From Pirellulaceae bacterium (GTDB taxonomy: Bacteria > Planctomycetota > Planctomycetia > Pirellulales > Pirellulaceae), in assembly GCA_020846515.1 (NCBI GenBank), contig JADLDX010000434.1, positions 1 to 11,992 of the forward strand: a stretch of 11,992 nucleotides of DNA. Direction: 5' to 3'. Under the pieces are notes generated by a model, which was not told where the DNA came from, made no database searches, and saw only the letters and a list, made by a program, of their open reading frames with translations. How positions within the stretch are numbered: position 1 is the first letter of the stretch; the number at the start of each line of letters is the position of its first letter. A program made the position numbers and the translations under genes. This document shows, piece after piece, positions 1 to 7,578 of this stretch.

Positions 1-84
1 CTCGGCGCAGCCTTGGGCGCCCGCATGGCGTTGTCAGGCGATATAATGGGTTGGCTGTACCGCGACCTCATTAACTTCAAGTAA
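1..84 (+). CDS. C-terminal tail of an unidentified protein (5' end outside window)
   Basis: Reading from base 1 there are 27 sense codons followed by TAA at 82-84. The tail starts LGAALGARMALSGD and ends WLYRDLINFK. It is more protein-like than the other two forward frames, which hit stops and read Arg/Pro-rich. The alternating small and hydrophobic residues followed by an aromatic, charged end could be the last helix of a globular or membrane protein, but I cannot assign a family from so few residues. The next gene starts only 26 bases downstream on the same strand, so the two may share a transcript. The piece is short enough that an open frame could be chance. Confidence 0.45.
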   Translation, partial: LGAALGARMALSGDIMGWLYRDLINFK

Positions 85-110
85 TTTTCGAAAAGATCTG
101 CGCCAGCTCC

Positions 111-455
111 ATGTCCAACAACGCTCGGTCCAACAACGCTCGTCGTGAGCAGATTGAATCCATGCTCAAGGCCGAACCTCAAGATCGCTTTTTACGGTAT
201 TGCCTGGCTGTTGAAATGCAAGCCGACGGTGAGTCAGACGCTGCCTTGTCGAAGTTTGATGAACTATGTCGAGATAATCCGCCGCATGTGGCCGCATTTT
301 TTCGCCGGGGTCAGTTGCTGGTCGAGTTGGACCGTATCGAGGATGCTCGATCGGTATTAAGAGAAGGTATCGAGACGGCTCGCGCTCAAGGTGATTTGCA
401 TGCTGCCGGGGAAATGAGCGAGTTGCTGGCAGACTTGGGGCAATGGGGAGAATAG
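111..455 (+). CDS. Small tetratricopeptide-repeat (TPR) protein, 114 aa
   Basis: This encodes a 114-residue, probably cytoplasmic, all-helical protein with no signal peptide or membrane segment. Residues about 26-59 and 60-93 form two TPR-like helix pairs. The expected pattern of small and hydrophobic positions is visible: A/G in the first helix, A-L-x-x-F in the second, and a proline at the end of repeat one (RDNPPH). A third, partial helix follows (DLHAAGEMSELLADLG). TPRs are protein-interaction scaffolds, so the partner and function cannot be read from sequence. The N-terminus starts with a duplicated SNNAR pentapeptide encoded by a 15-bp tandem repeat. The ATG at 111 is the first in frame and lies 26 bases after the preceding stop, with no clear Shine-Dalgarno sequence. 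The next gene, 46 bases downstream on the same strand, encodes the FAD/Fe-S oxidoreductase, so co-transcription is plausible. The TPR call is good; the role is unknown. Confidence 0.8.
   Translation: MSNNARSNNARREQIESMLKAEPQDRFLRYCLAVEMQADGESDAALSKFDELCRDNPPHVAAFFRRGQLLVELDRIEDARSVLREGIETARAQGDLHAAGEMSELLADLGQWGE
114..143 (+). repeat. 15-bp tandem duplication in the TPR gene start
   Basis: Two adjacent 15-bp units, 114-128 and 129-143, share TCCAACAACGCTCG and differ only in the last base (g versus t). They encode SNNAR twice directly after the initiator Met. This is consistent with a recent in-frame slippage duplication in a disordered N-terminal tail. Confidence 0.8.
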
Positions 456-501
456 TTTGGGTAGCGACGGACGGCGGGCATTTCGAGTAGACTAAGGGCC
501 C

Positions 502-3500
502 ATGGCGCCAGAACAAACCCGCATTCAAGCTGACCTTCGTGGCCTCGTCGCAGGAGACGTGGCTTGTGATCCGCTGGCGGTGCGCATGTATGCCAGCGAC
601 GCCAGCATCTACGAGATCGAACCCATTGGCGTGGTGCGACCTCGATCGACCGACGATGTTATCAAGACGGTCGGCTACGCAGCCGAGCATGGTCTAGCCC
701 TGTTTCCCCGAGGCGGCGGAAGCGGATTGGCCGGCCAATCACTCGGTCGAGGGTTGATACTAGACTTCTCGCGTTTCATGAGACGAGCGCAGGCTCCCCA
801 GGCCGGATTGGTGCGAGTGCAGTGCGGCATGGTCCAGGCCGACTTGAATCGCATGTTGAATGCTCAAGGCCTGTTGTTTGGTCCTGATCCCGCCACGCGT
901 AGCGTTTCTTCCATTGGCAGCATGCTGTCGATCGACGCGGCCGGTAGCCATTTTCCGCGTTACGGTTCGGCCGGTGATTGCGTGGAGTCAATGCAGGTCG
1001 TGTTGGCATCGGGTGAGGTCGTAGAGTTGAGTCGGCATGCCTGGGCAGCGGATCGTCAGCCAACGACCCGCGTTGAGGAACTGGCCAGCCAGGTTGGTGT
1101 CCTGTTGCAGCGACACTCGGCTTTGCTAATGCGACCACCGTGGTCTGAAGTGGCACGCGGATGCGGCTATCGAGTCGAAAAAACACTTGACGGCGATCGC
1201 GTCGACCTCGCTCGTTTGATGTGTGGTTCTGAAGGCACGCTGGGCATTATTACGGAAGCCACGCTGAGGCTGGACACGATTCCCGAAGTGCGCGGCGTGG
1301 TGCTGCTGTTCTTCGAACGCTTGGATGGTGCGGCCAAGGCGGCGTTGGATATTGCCGGTGACGATATTGCCGCCTGTGATTTGATGGATCGGCGATTGTT
1401 AGAGATCGTACGCGATGCCGAAGGTGAATACGCAGCCCTACTGCCACGTGGCGCCGAGGCGATGCTCTTGGTTGAGATGCAAGGCAGCGAACCGGTCGCA
1501 GTTCGCCAGCGTCTGAACCAGTTGGTACAACGTCTCCAGCGTCGCGGACGGACGCTGATTTCATATCGACTGACGACCGATCGCGAGGAACGCGACTGGC
1601 TTTGGCGACTAGCGCGTCGAGTCATTCCGCGCTTATATCGCTTGAAAGGTTCTACGCGCGCCCTGCCCTTTATCGAAGATATCGCCATTCCGCCCAAGCG
1701 TTTGCCTGAATTTTTGATCGAGGTTCAAAACGTACTCAAGGGGCAACGGGTAACGGCGACGGTCTTTGCTCATGCTGCACATGGTCACCTGGATCTGCGC
1801 CCGTTTCTCGATCTGGCTAACCGCGAAGACACCGATCGCATGGAGCGATTAAGCGAAGCGATTTACAGTAAGGTGTTGGAGTACGGTGGTTCGATTTCTG
1901 GCGAGCATGCTTTGGGGTTGAGTCGCGCTGCATTTGCCGAACGACAATTGGGGCCCAGGTTAGAACTGTGCCGCGAAGTGAAGGCGATCTTCGACCCAGT
2001 TGGCATACTCAACCCGGGCAAGTTCCTCAGCGCCACACCGCAGCGTGTCAACGAGTTTTTGCGGGCCGTGCCCACGCCGACCATTATCAAAATGGTCGAT
2101 GACGAATCGGATCTGGTCAGCGGTAGTTCACTATTGACCATGAGTGGCAGTGGCGAATCGTCGAACGCCCCGGTGGTGGATCACGAAAGCACTGCCGTGG
2201 CATCAGCCACGCAGTCGTCGCCTGGGGAATCCAATGCCGTGGGTTCCATGAAGCAAGTCGCCTTGCCGCTACTGCTCGATTGGACGGGCAGTGAATCGAT
2301 ATCCCATGCCACTCGTAGTTGCAATGGCTGTGGCCGCTGCCGTACCAGCGCGTCGGCCGAACGCATGTGTCCAATGTTTCGTGTTCACAAAGGTGAAGAG
2401 GCTTCCCCGCGAGCCAAAGCGAATTTGCTACGCGGATTACTGACTGGACACTTGGATCCGCAATTGTTTGAGAGCGATGAGCTCAAAGCGGTGGCCGACC
2501 TGTGCTTTAACTGTCACCAGTGCCGAGCTGAGTGCCCTGCGGCCGTTGATATTCCCAAGATGGTTGTAGAAATCAAGGCCCAGCATGTGGCCAGTCACGG
2601 TTTGTCGCTGAGCGATCGGCTGATGAATCGCTTGGACTGGCTGGCTGGACTGGGCAGTCGATTTCCACACTTGACCAACTGGGCGCTGGATAACCCGCGC
2701 ATGCGTTGGCTATTGGAAAAACTGACAGGCATCGCTCAGGGCCGAAAGTTGCCGCGCATTTCGCGGCGTAGTTTTCTGCACTGGGCGGCGCGGCGCAAAA
2801 TTCATCGACCAACGAAAACCGGTGGTCGCAAAGTATTGTTCTTTGTTGATCAGTATGTGAACTGGCACAATCCTGTGCTGGGTCGAGCGCTAGTCGAAGT
2901 GCTGCAGCATCAACAAATCGAGGTCTATTGTCCGACTGGGCAAAGTCCCAGTTACATGTCGATGATCACGACCGGCGATGTTGGCCGCGCTCGCAAGCTG
3001 ATCAAACCCAATATCGAGCTGTTAGCCGATGCGGTGCGCCAGGGCTATGACATTGTTACCACGGAGCCATCGGCGGCCATGTGTTTGACGCAAGAGTATC
3101 GTCAGTTACTGGACAACGAAGATACACGGCTGATTGCCGCTCATACGTCGGAGTGCTGTTCTTATTTGTGGCAGATGCATCTACAAAATGAATTGGAATT
3201 AGATTTTCGACCGTTGAATATGTCGGTGCTATATCACGAGCCCTGTCACTCGCGGATTCTCGACGCACGCCGGCCGGCCCTCGAGTTGATCAAGCTTATC
3301 CCGGGCATTCAATTGCTGGATGCCAACGCAGGTTGCAGTGGCATGGCCGGCACCTGGGGACTAAAGCAGGAGAATTTCCGTACGAGCCTGAGAATTGGTC
3401 GTGGCTTGATGAGCGCTGTCAAAGAGACGCCAGCACAGCTTGGTATTACCGAATGTACGGCATGCAAACTACAGATGGAACAAGCCACGACTAAGCCAGC

Positions 3501-3597
3501 CGTGCACCCGGTAGCGTTGCTGGCCTACGCCTACGGTAGTATGCCTCAATTGGGCGCTTGGTTCTCATCACGCCATGAAGGTCTGGTCGTGGGCTAG
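502..3597 (+). CDS. Fused FAD-binding / Fe-S cluster oxidoreductase (YdiJ-like, D-2-hydroxyacid dehydrogenase family), 1031 aa
   Basis: This is a probable flavin- and iron-sulfur-dependent dehydrogenase of D-2-hydroxyacids. The nearest well-known architecture is E. coli YdiJ, a D-2-hydroxyglutarate dehydrogenase of about 1018 aa. Residues ~40-250 form a PCMH-type FAD domain, with GGGSGLAGQS (71-80) and GSEGTLG (242-248). Residues ~260-510 are the FAD-oxidase C-terminal domain, with AHAAHGHL (423-430) carrying likely metal-ligand histidines, and GEHALG (467-472), where the family usually has GEHG-x-G. A Ser-rich, probably disordered linker spans ~520-590. A ferredoxin-like 2x[4Fe-4S] region follows, with Cys607/610/613/623 and Cys668/671/674/678. 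A C-terminal CCG-like module has EPCH (913-916), GCSGMAG (944-950, Ser where a second Cys is common) and CTAC (985-988). No signal peptide or membrane helix is present, so the enzyme is probably cytosolic or peripheral to the membrane, passing electrons to an unknown carrier. The ATG at 502 follows AAGGG at only 3 bases. Family is confident; substrate is inferred (lactate, glycolate and 2-hydroxyglutarate are alternatives). Confidence 0.88.
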   Translation: MAPEQTRIQADLRGLVAGDVACDPLAVRMYASDASIYEIEPIGVVRPRSTDDVIKTVGYAAEHGLALFPRGGGSGLAGQSLGRGLILDFSRFMRRAQAPQAGLVRVQCGMVQADLNRMLNAQGLLFGPDPATRSVSSIGSMLSIDAAGSHFPRYGSAGDCVESMQVVLASGEVVELSRHAWAADRQPTTRVEELASQVGVLLQRHSALLMRPPWSEVARGCGYRVEKTLDGDRVDLARLMCGSEGTLGIITEATLRLDTIPEVRGVVLLFFERLDGAAKAALDIAGDDIAACDLMDRRLLEIVRDAEGEYAALLPRGAEAMLLVEMQGSEPVAVRQRLNQLVQRLQRRGRTLISYRLTTDREERDWLWRLARRVIPRLYRLKGSTRALPFIEDIAIPPKRLPEFLIEVQNVLKGQRVTATVFAHAAHGHLDLRPFLDLANREDTDRMERLSEAIYSKVLEYGGSISGEHALGLSRAAFAERQLGPRLELCREVKAIFDPVGILNPGKFLSATPQRVNEFLRAVPTPTIIKMVDDESDLVSGSSLLTMSGSGESSNAPVVDHESTAVASATQSSPGESNAVGSMKQVALPLLLDWTGSESISHATRSCNGCGRCRTSASAERMCPMFRVHKGEEASPRAKANLLRGLLTGHLDPQLFESDELKAVADLCFNCHQCRAECPAAVDIPKMVVEIKAQHVASHGLSLSDRLMNRLDWLAGLGSRFPHLTNWALDNPRMRWLLEKLTGIAQGRKLPRISRRSFLHWAARRKIHRPTKTGGRKVLFFVDQYVNWHNPVLGRALVEVLQHQQIEVYCPTGQSPSYMSMITTGDVGRARKLIKPNIELLADAVRQGYDIVTTEPSAAMCLTQEYRQLLDNEDTRLIAAHTSECCSYLWQMHLQNELELDFRPLNMSVLYHEPCHSRILDARRPALELIKLIPGIQLLDANAGCSGMAGTWGLKQENFRTSLRIGRGLMSAVKETPAQLGITECTACKLQMEQATTKPAVHPVALLAYAYGSMPQLGAWFSSRHEGLVVG

Positions 3598-3613
3598 TTG
3601 TTAATTATGTACG

Positions 3614-3645
3614 GGCGCTGGGACGTCTTTCGATGTCCGAGTGCC
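3614..3645. terminator. Bidirectional hairpin between convergent stop codons
   Basis: The arms GGCGCT (3614-3619) plus GGACGTC (3621-3627) pair with GATGTCC (3632-3638) plus AGTGCC (3640-3645) around a TTTC loop. This gives 13 pairs, two of them G·T wobbles, with one internal G/G mismatch. The hairpin lies between the oxidoreductase stop (ends 3597) and abuts the sucD stop (3646-3648 on the minus strand). The plus-strand 3' flank is pyrimidine-rich (ttacttctt) but not a clean T-tract; the minus-strand flank is AT-rich. Position and symmetry suggest a shared transcription terminator. Confidence 0.55.
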
Positions 3646-4524
3646 TTACTTCTTGCGTCGGATGGCTTCGATAACAGCCGCACCCATATCGGCCGGAGAT
3701 GGCGCGACCACGATACCCGCGGCTTCCAAAGCGGCGGTCTTCTCGGCAGCTGTGCCCTTACCGCCGGTGATGATGGCGCCGGCATGGCCCATGCGTTTTC
3801 CAGGAGGAGCCGTGCGGCCCGCAATGAAGGCTGCAACAGGTTTGGTAACGTGAGCCTTCACAAAGGCGGCCGCTTCTTCTTCGGCGTTACCACCGATCTC
3901 ACCGATCATCAAAATGGCTTCTGTCTGGTCATCGGCCTGATACATTTTCAGCAGGTCGATGAACGAAGTGCCGACAATAGGGTCGCCACCCAGTCCGACA
4001 CAGGTCGATTGGCCAAGGCCGGCGCGTGTGGTTTGCCAAACCGCTTCGTACGTTAGCGTTCCGCTGCGGCTCATGATGCCCACTTTACCGGGTTTGTGGA
4101 TGTATCCCGGCATGATGCCGATCTTGCATTCGCCAGGCGTAATCAAGCCTGGGCAGTTAGGCCCAATCAGCACCGAGTTACTAGCCCGAGCTCGCTTGTA
4201 GACTTCTACCATGTCCAGAACCGGTACGCCTTCGGTGATGGCTGCAATGACAGCGATACCAGCGTCGATGGCTTCTTTTATGGCATCAGCGGCAAACGGA
4301 GGTGGTACGAAGATCATGGTGGCGTTAGCACCCGTCTGCTGAACGGCTTCTTCTACCGTATCGAAGACCGGCACGCCGTCCACTTTTTCACCAAGCTTGC
4401 CAGGCGTGACGCCACCAACCATCTTGGTGCCATACTCTTTGCAACCGCGCGTATGGAACTCGCCCGCCTTACCCGTGATACCTTGGCAGATGACTCGTGT
4501 GTCTCGATTAACAAGAATGCTCAT
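3646..4524 (-). CDS. sucD: Succinyl-CoA synthetase alpha subunit (ADP/GDP-forming)
   Basis: SucD with SucC interconverts succinyl-CoA plus NDP plus phosphate with succinate, CoA and NTP, the substrate-level phosphorylation step of the TCA cycle in the cytosol. The 292-residue length is normal for the family. The N-terminal CoA-binding Rossmann domain shows [11 protein letters not shown] (residues 11-21). The phospho-histidine motif [10 protein letters not shown] places the active-site His at 247, equivalent to His246 of the E. coli enzyme. IGEIGG (207-212) contains the Glu that contacts the phospho-His, and GPNCPGLI (121-128) and MSRSGTL (151-157) are typical. The ATG at 4524 gives the canonical MSILVN start. 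Its Shine-Dalgarno is weak (AGAGA well upstream). The gene lies 124 bases downstream of sucC on the same strand, a looser spacing than the near-overlap seen in E. coli. It looks intact with all key residues. Confidence 0.97.
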   Translation of the reverse strand: MSILVNRDTRVICQGITGKAGEFHTRGCKEYGTKMVGGVTPGKLGEKVDGVPVFDTVEEAVQQTGANATMIFVPPPFAADAIKEAIDAGIAVIAAITEGVPVLDMVEVYKRARASNSVLIGPNCPGLITPGECKIGIMPGYIHKPGKVGIMSRSGTLTYEAVWQTTRAGLGQSTCVGLGGDPIVGTSFIDLLKMYQADDQTEAILMIGEIGGNAEEEAAAFVKAHVTKPVAAFIAGRTAPPGKRMGHAGAIITGGKGTAAEKTAALEAAGIVVAPSPADMGAAVIEAIRRKK

Positions 4525-4576
4525 AGTGAATCGTTTTCAGGATCTCTTGGTATTTCGGAGGGACAGTTCTGGGCAG

Positions 4577-4595
4577 GCCGGGACCAACGCCCGGC
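4577..4595 (-). other. GC hairpin in the sucC-sucD intergenic spacer
   Basis: The perfect 6-bp inverted repeat GCCGGG / CCCGGC, with a 7-nt loop, sits in the middle of the 124-base gap between sucC and sucD. No T-tract follows on the minus strand, so it does not look like a full intrinsic terminator. It could be an mRNA processing or stability element or a partial attenuator that sets subunit ratio. A chance GC-rich palindrome cannot be excluded. Confidence 0.35.
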
Positions 4596-4648
4596 GACTG
4601 GATCAGGAATCATTCAACCCACAGCTTGAGGCCGGGGTTCGAAGAAAA

Positions 4649-5833
4649 CTACTTAACAGCCGCAACAACTTTTTTGGCTGCGTCGGTCAAATCATCGGCA
4701 GTGATCATGGCCAGGCCACTTTGAGCCAGCATCTTTTTGCCTTCTTCGACTTCCGTGCCTTCCAGGCGGACTACCAACGGGACCGTGATGCCCACTTCTT
4801 TAGAGGCTTCGATCAATGCTGTGGCGATCGTAGTGCAACGCGCGATACCGCCGAAGATATTGACCAACACGGCCTTCACGTTGTTATCGGACAGGATGAT
4901 ACGGAAGGCTTCGATCACTTGATCTTTGCTGGCACCGCCGCCGACGTCCAAAAAGTTGGCCGGAGCACCGCCGTGGTACTTGATAATATCCATGGTGGAC
5001 ATGGCCAAACCGGCTCCATTGACCAGGCAGCCAATTTGGCCTTCCAGTTTCACGTAGGACAGTCCCGCGTTGCCGGCACGAACTTCGGCTGGCTCTTCTT
5101 CATTCAGATCGCGCAGTGCCTTGAGGTCTTCATGACGGAACATGGCGTTGTCGTCAAACGTTACCTTGCCGTCCAAGGCGATCATCTTATTGTCTTTGGT
5201 GATCACCAGCGGATTGATTTCGACCAACGAGCAATCGTAGGTTGTGTTGAACTTGCATAGACTGCGCATGAACATATCTGCGGCCCGCGCGGCCGGTCCA
5301 GTGATGTTCAACTTCTTGCAAAGTTTGCGAACCTGATATCCATCCAGGCCAAGTTGCGGATGGAAGTGCTCGCGAAAAATCTTTTCTGGAGTTTCAGCGG
5401 CGACTTTTTCAATCTCGACGCCACCTTCGCTGCTGACCATCAACACGGGCATGGCCGCGCCACGGTCCAGCACTATGCCCAAGTAGAGTTCGCGAGCTAT
5501 GTCGCAACCTTGCTCGACTAGCACCTGGTTGACTTGGTTGCCTTCCGGTCCGGTCTGAATGGTCACCAATCGGTTGCCGAGCAGATTCTTGGCCACAGTC
5601 GCCGCTTCGTCGGCCGACTTTACCAACTGCACACCGCGCTGGTTGGCGTTGCCAATGATCGTGCCTTTACCCCGGCCACCGGCATGAATTTGAGCCTTCA
5701 CGACCGCAATGGGACTACCCAGCTTGGTAAACGCATCGGCGGCCTCTTGAGCAGACCTCGCGACGTGGCTTTCCAGCACCGGAACGCCGGCCTTACGAAA
5801 CAAATCTTTAGCTTGATACTCGTGGATTTTCAT
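4649..5833 (-). CDS. sucC: Succinyl-CoA synthetase beta subunit
   Basis: This is the nucleotide-binding subunit of succinyl-CoA synthetase. It carries the ATP-grasp fold that activates the phosphate, and it forms the heteromer with SucD. The 394-residue length is close to the 388 of E. coli SucC. Visible motifs in order are [12 protein letters not shown] (1-12), the nucleotide-binding [14 protein letters not shown] (44-57), LVEINPLV (203-210) and [12 protein letters not shown] (219-230), which give Mg/nucleotide ligands. Next come [12 protein letters not shown] (271-282), the succinate/phosphate-binding NIFGGIARC (325-333) and the C-terminal [10 protein letters not shown] (357-366). The ATG at 5833 is the canonical family start. 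It is the first gene of the sucCD operon and is transcribed away from guaB. A promoter-like sequence lies about 48-76 bases upstream of the start codon. No anomalies are visible. Whether it prefers ADP or GDP cannot be decided by eye. Confidence 0.97.
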   Translation of the reverse strand: MKIHEYQAKDLFRKAGVPVLESHVARSAQEAADAFTKLGSPIAVVKAQIHAGGRGKGTIIGNANQRGVQLVKSADEAATVAKNLLGNRLVTIQTGPEGNQVNQVLVEQGCDIARELYLGIVLDRGAAMPVLMVSSEGGVEIEKVAAETPEKIFREHFHPQLGLDGYQVRKLCKKLNITGPAARAADMFMRSLCKFNTTYDCSLVEINPLVITKDNKMIALDGKVTFDDNAMFRHEDLKALRDLNEEEPAEVRAGNAGLSYVKLEGQIGCLVNGAGLAMSTMDIIKYHGGAPANFLDVGGGASKDQVIEAFRIILSDNNVKAVLVNIFGGIARCTTIATALIEASKEVGITVPLVVRLEGTEVEEGKKMLAQSGLAMITADDLTDAAKKVVAAVK

Positions 5834-5880
5834 CAGCAGCCAATCGCTCGCAGGATTAGTGATAGAGCTAGAGATAGCGG

Positions 5881-5909
5881 ATTATAAAGCGGTCGTGCCA
5901 AAGTGGAAG
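5881..5909 (-). promoter_or_regulatory. Candidate sigma-70-type promoter for sucCD
   Basis: On the minus strand there is a perfect TATAAT (complement of 5881-5886). Seventeen bases upstream of it is CTTCCA (complement of 5904-5909), matching three of six positions of TTGACA. The predicted transcript would carry a leader of roughly 40 bases before the sucC ATG. The -10 is convincing; the -35 is weak. Confidence 0.45.
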
Positions 5910-6096
5910 ACGGGTATTGGCTACTTGGCGATCGATCCAGTGGGGATCCAACACCAGCTGGTCAATGATCGCTGGAATTCAAGTTTGTCCGCCTCCACGG
6001 GGGCTTCCACGTGTTGCCGGATTGTCTGATAATGCGGGGTTTCATTATTGGCAATACTTTTTGGCACTCCGCAGCTCGAGAGTCGGCGAAAAAACG

Positions 6097-7578
6097 ATGG
6101 ACGAAAAATTCTCTGTACAAGGCATCACCTTCGACGACGTACTGCTCGAACCACGCTACAGCGAGATCATGCCGGCCGATGTGGATGTCTCCACCCAACT
6201 GACCAAGAAGATCCGCCTAAAAGCCCCGCTGCTTTCCAGCCCGATGGATACGGTCACCGAAAGCGAAATGGCTATCGCTTTGGCTAAGGTGGGCGGGCTG
6301 GGGGTCATCCATAAAAACATGTCCATCGAAGCCCAGGTCGAAGAAGTCACCAAGGTCAAACGCAGTGCCAATGGCATCATTGTCGATCCAGTCACGCTCG
6401 AACCCAATGACCCTGCTAGCAAAGCTCGAGATTTGATGGACCAGCAAAATGTTTCTGGCATTCCGATTGTGGATGCTAGCAAAAAGCTGGTGGGCATTAT
6501 TACCCGCCGAGATTTGAAGTTTCTCGAGAGCGGCGCTAAGCCTATCGCGGAAGTTATGACGCGTGAGAACCTTGTAACGGCTACGGGGACCGTAACGCTT
6601 GAGCAAGCTGAGAAGATTTTAACGGCTAAAAAGGTGGAGAAACTTCTGCTGGTTGACGATCAATACAAACTAACAGGCTTAATCACCATTCGCGACATCG
6701 ACATGATGAAGCGATACCCGAATGCTTGCAAAGATCCGTTGGGTCGTTTGCGAGTCGGGGCGGCGGTGGGCGTGTTTGATAGCGAACGAGCCGGACAGCT
6801 CATCGAGCGTGGCGTCGACCTGTTGGTGGTCGACAGCGCTCATGGACATTCGGCCAACGTTATTGCGACAGTGCGAGAGATCAAGCGTCGATGGGACATT
6901 GATGTGGTGGCCGGAAACGTGGCCACTTACGAAGGTGCCAGAGATTTGATTGATGCAGGTGCGGATGCGGTCAAGATTGGCATCGGACCTGGATCGATCT
7001 GTACGACTCGAGTGATTTCAGGTGTCGGTGTACCGCAGATCACAGCCATTATCAACGCGAGCAAAGCAGCCTTGCCTGCTGGCGTCCCGTTAATTGCTGA
7101 CGGTGGTATCCGATACAGCGGAGACATAACCAAAGCGATCGCCGCCGGCGCCAGCGCCGTGATGATCGGGGGATTGTTTGCCGGTTTGGCAGAGAGTCCT
7201 GGACGCACGATTCTGTATCAGGGTCGAACGTTCAAGGTTTACCGTGGTATGGGATCCCTCGGGGCAATGGTCAAAGGGTCGAGCGAACGGTATCGACAGG
7301 TTGGGCAAGAGAACTTGCTCAAGTTGGTACCCGAGGGAGTTGAGGGACGCGTGCCTTTCAAAGGTTCGCTCTCGGATTTTGTGTATCAGTTGGTCGGCGG
7401 GTTGCGTGCAGGCATGGGTTACTGCGGCACACGCACGATTGACGAACTGAGGCGGGAAGCCCGGTTCATTAAAATTTCGGCCGCAAGTGTCAGAGAGAAT
7501 CACCCCCATGACATTGCTATTACGCAAGAAGCTCCAAACTACAGTCCAGAGCATGCGCTCTCAGGTGAGAGCCCATAA
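6097..7578 (+). CDS. guaB: Inosine-5'-monophosphate dehydrogenase
   Basis: IMPDH oxidises IMP to XMP with NAD+, the committed step of guanine nucleotide synthesis in the cytosol. The 493-residue protein has the (beta/alpha)8 catalytic barrel interrupted by a CBS-domain pair (Bateman module, about residues 95-205), which is the usual site of purine-nucleotide allosteric control. The catalytic loop [11 protein letters not shown] (295-305) contains the nucleophile Cys302. AGNVAT (272-277), VVDSAHGHS (244-252) and DGGIRYSGD (335-343) line the NAD and IMP sites. The mobile flap SSERYRQ (395-401) supplies the catalytic Arg398-Tyr399 pair, and [11 protein letters not shown] (434-444) is the monovalent-cation region. 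I chose the ATG at 6097 because [17 protein letters not shown] is the classic IMPDH N-terminus. The frame stays open for another 60 codons upstream, but that stretch is not IMPDH-like. There is no clear Shine-Dalgarno before it (cgaaaaaacg). The C-terminus overlaps the next gene out of frame. Confidence 0.97.
   Translation: MDEKFSVQGITFDDVLLEPRYSEIMPADVDVSTQLTKKIRLKAPLLSSPMDTVTESEMAIALAKVGGLGVIHKNMSIEAQVEEVTKVKRSANGIIVDPVTLEPNDPASKARDLMDQQNVSGIPIVDASKKLVGIITRRDLKFLESGAKPIAEVMTRENLVTATGTVTLEQAEKILTAKKVEKLLLVDDQYKLTGLITIRDIDMMKRYPNACKDPLGRLRVGAAVGVFDSERAGQLIERGVDLLVVDSAHGHSANVIATVREIKRRWDIDVVAGNVATYEGARDLIDAGADAVKIGIGPGSICTTRVISGVGVPQITAIINASKAALPAGVPLIADGGIRYSGDITKAIAAGASAVMIGGLFAGLAESPGRTILYQGRTFKVYRGMGSLGAMVKGSSERYRQVGQENLLKLVPEGVEGRVPFKGSLSDFVYQLVGGLRAGMGYCGTRTIDELRREARFIKISAASVRENHPHDIAITQEAPNYSPEHALSGESP

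Noticed and set aside
42..47. TATAAT as a -10 promoter for the TPR gene
   Set aside because: No acceptable -35 lies at 16-18 bases upstream, and the hexamer is inside the probable tail of the preceding gene.
166..690. 174-codon minus-strand open frame
   Set aside because: It is antisense to the TPR gene and the oxidoreductase N-terminus, both better supported by motifs.
1167..1697. 176-codon minus-strand open frame
   Set aside because: It is antisense to the FAD domain; its Arg/Ser-rich composition is typical of a shadow frame in GC-rich DNA.
3598..4056. 152-codon plus-strand open frame starting right after the oxidoreductase stop
   Set aside because: It runs through the terminator hairpin and antisense to sucD, with no recognisable domain.
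4397..5260. 287-codon open frame on the plus strand opposite sucC/sucD
   Set aside because: It is antisense to two clearly real, fully conserved genes; its composition is a mirror of their codons and no domain is recognisable.
6028..6033. GATAAT as the guaB -10 element
   Set aside because: The hexamer 17 bases upstream (TTCCAC) is a poor -35, and other weak AT-rich hexamers nearby are equally plausible, so no guaB promoter is called.
5917..6096. Upstream extension of the guaB frame (60 extra codons with an earlier ATG)
   Set aside because: The extra segment is not IMPDH-like and would run through the sucC/guaB promoter region. The family N-terminus begins at MDEKFSVQG (6097).
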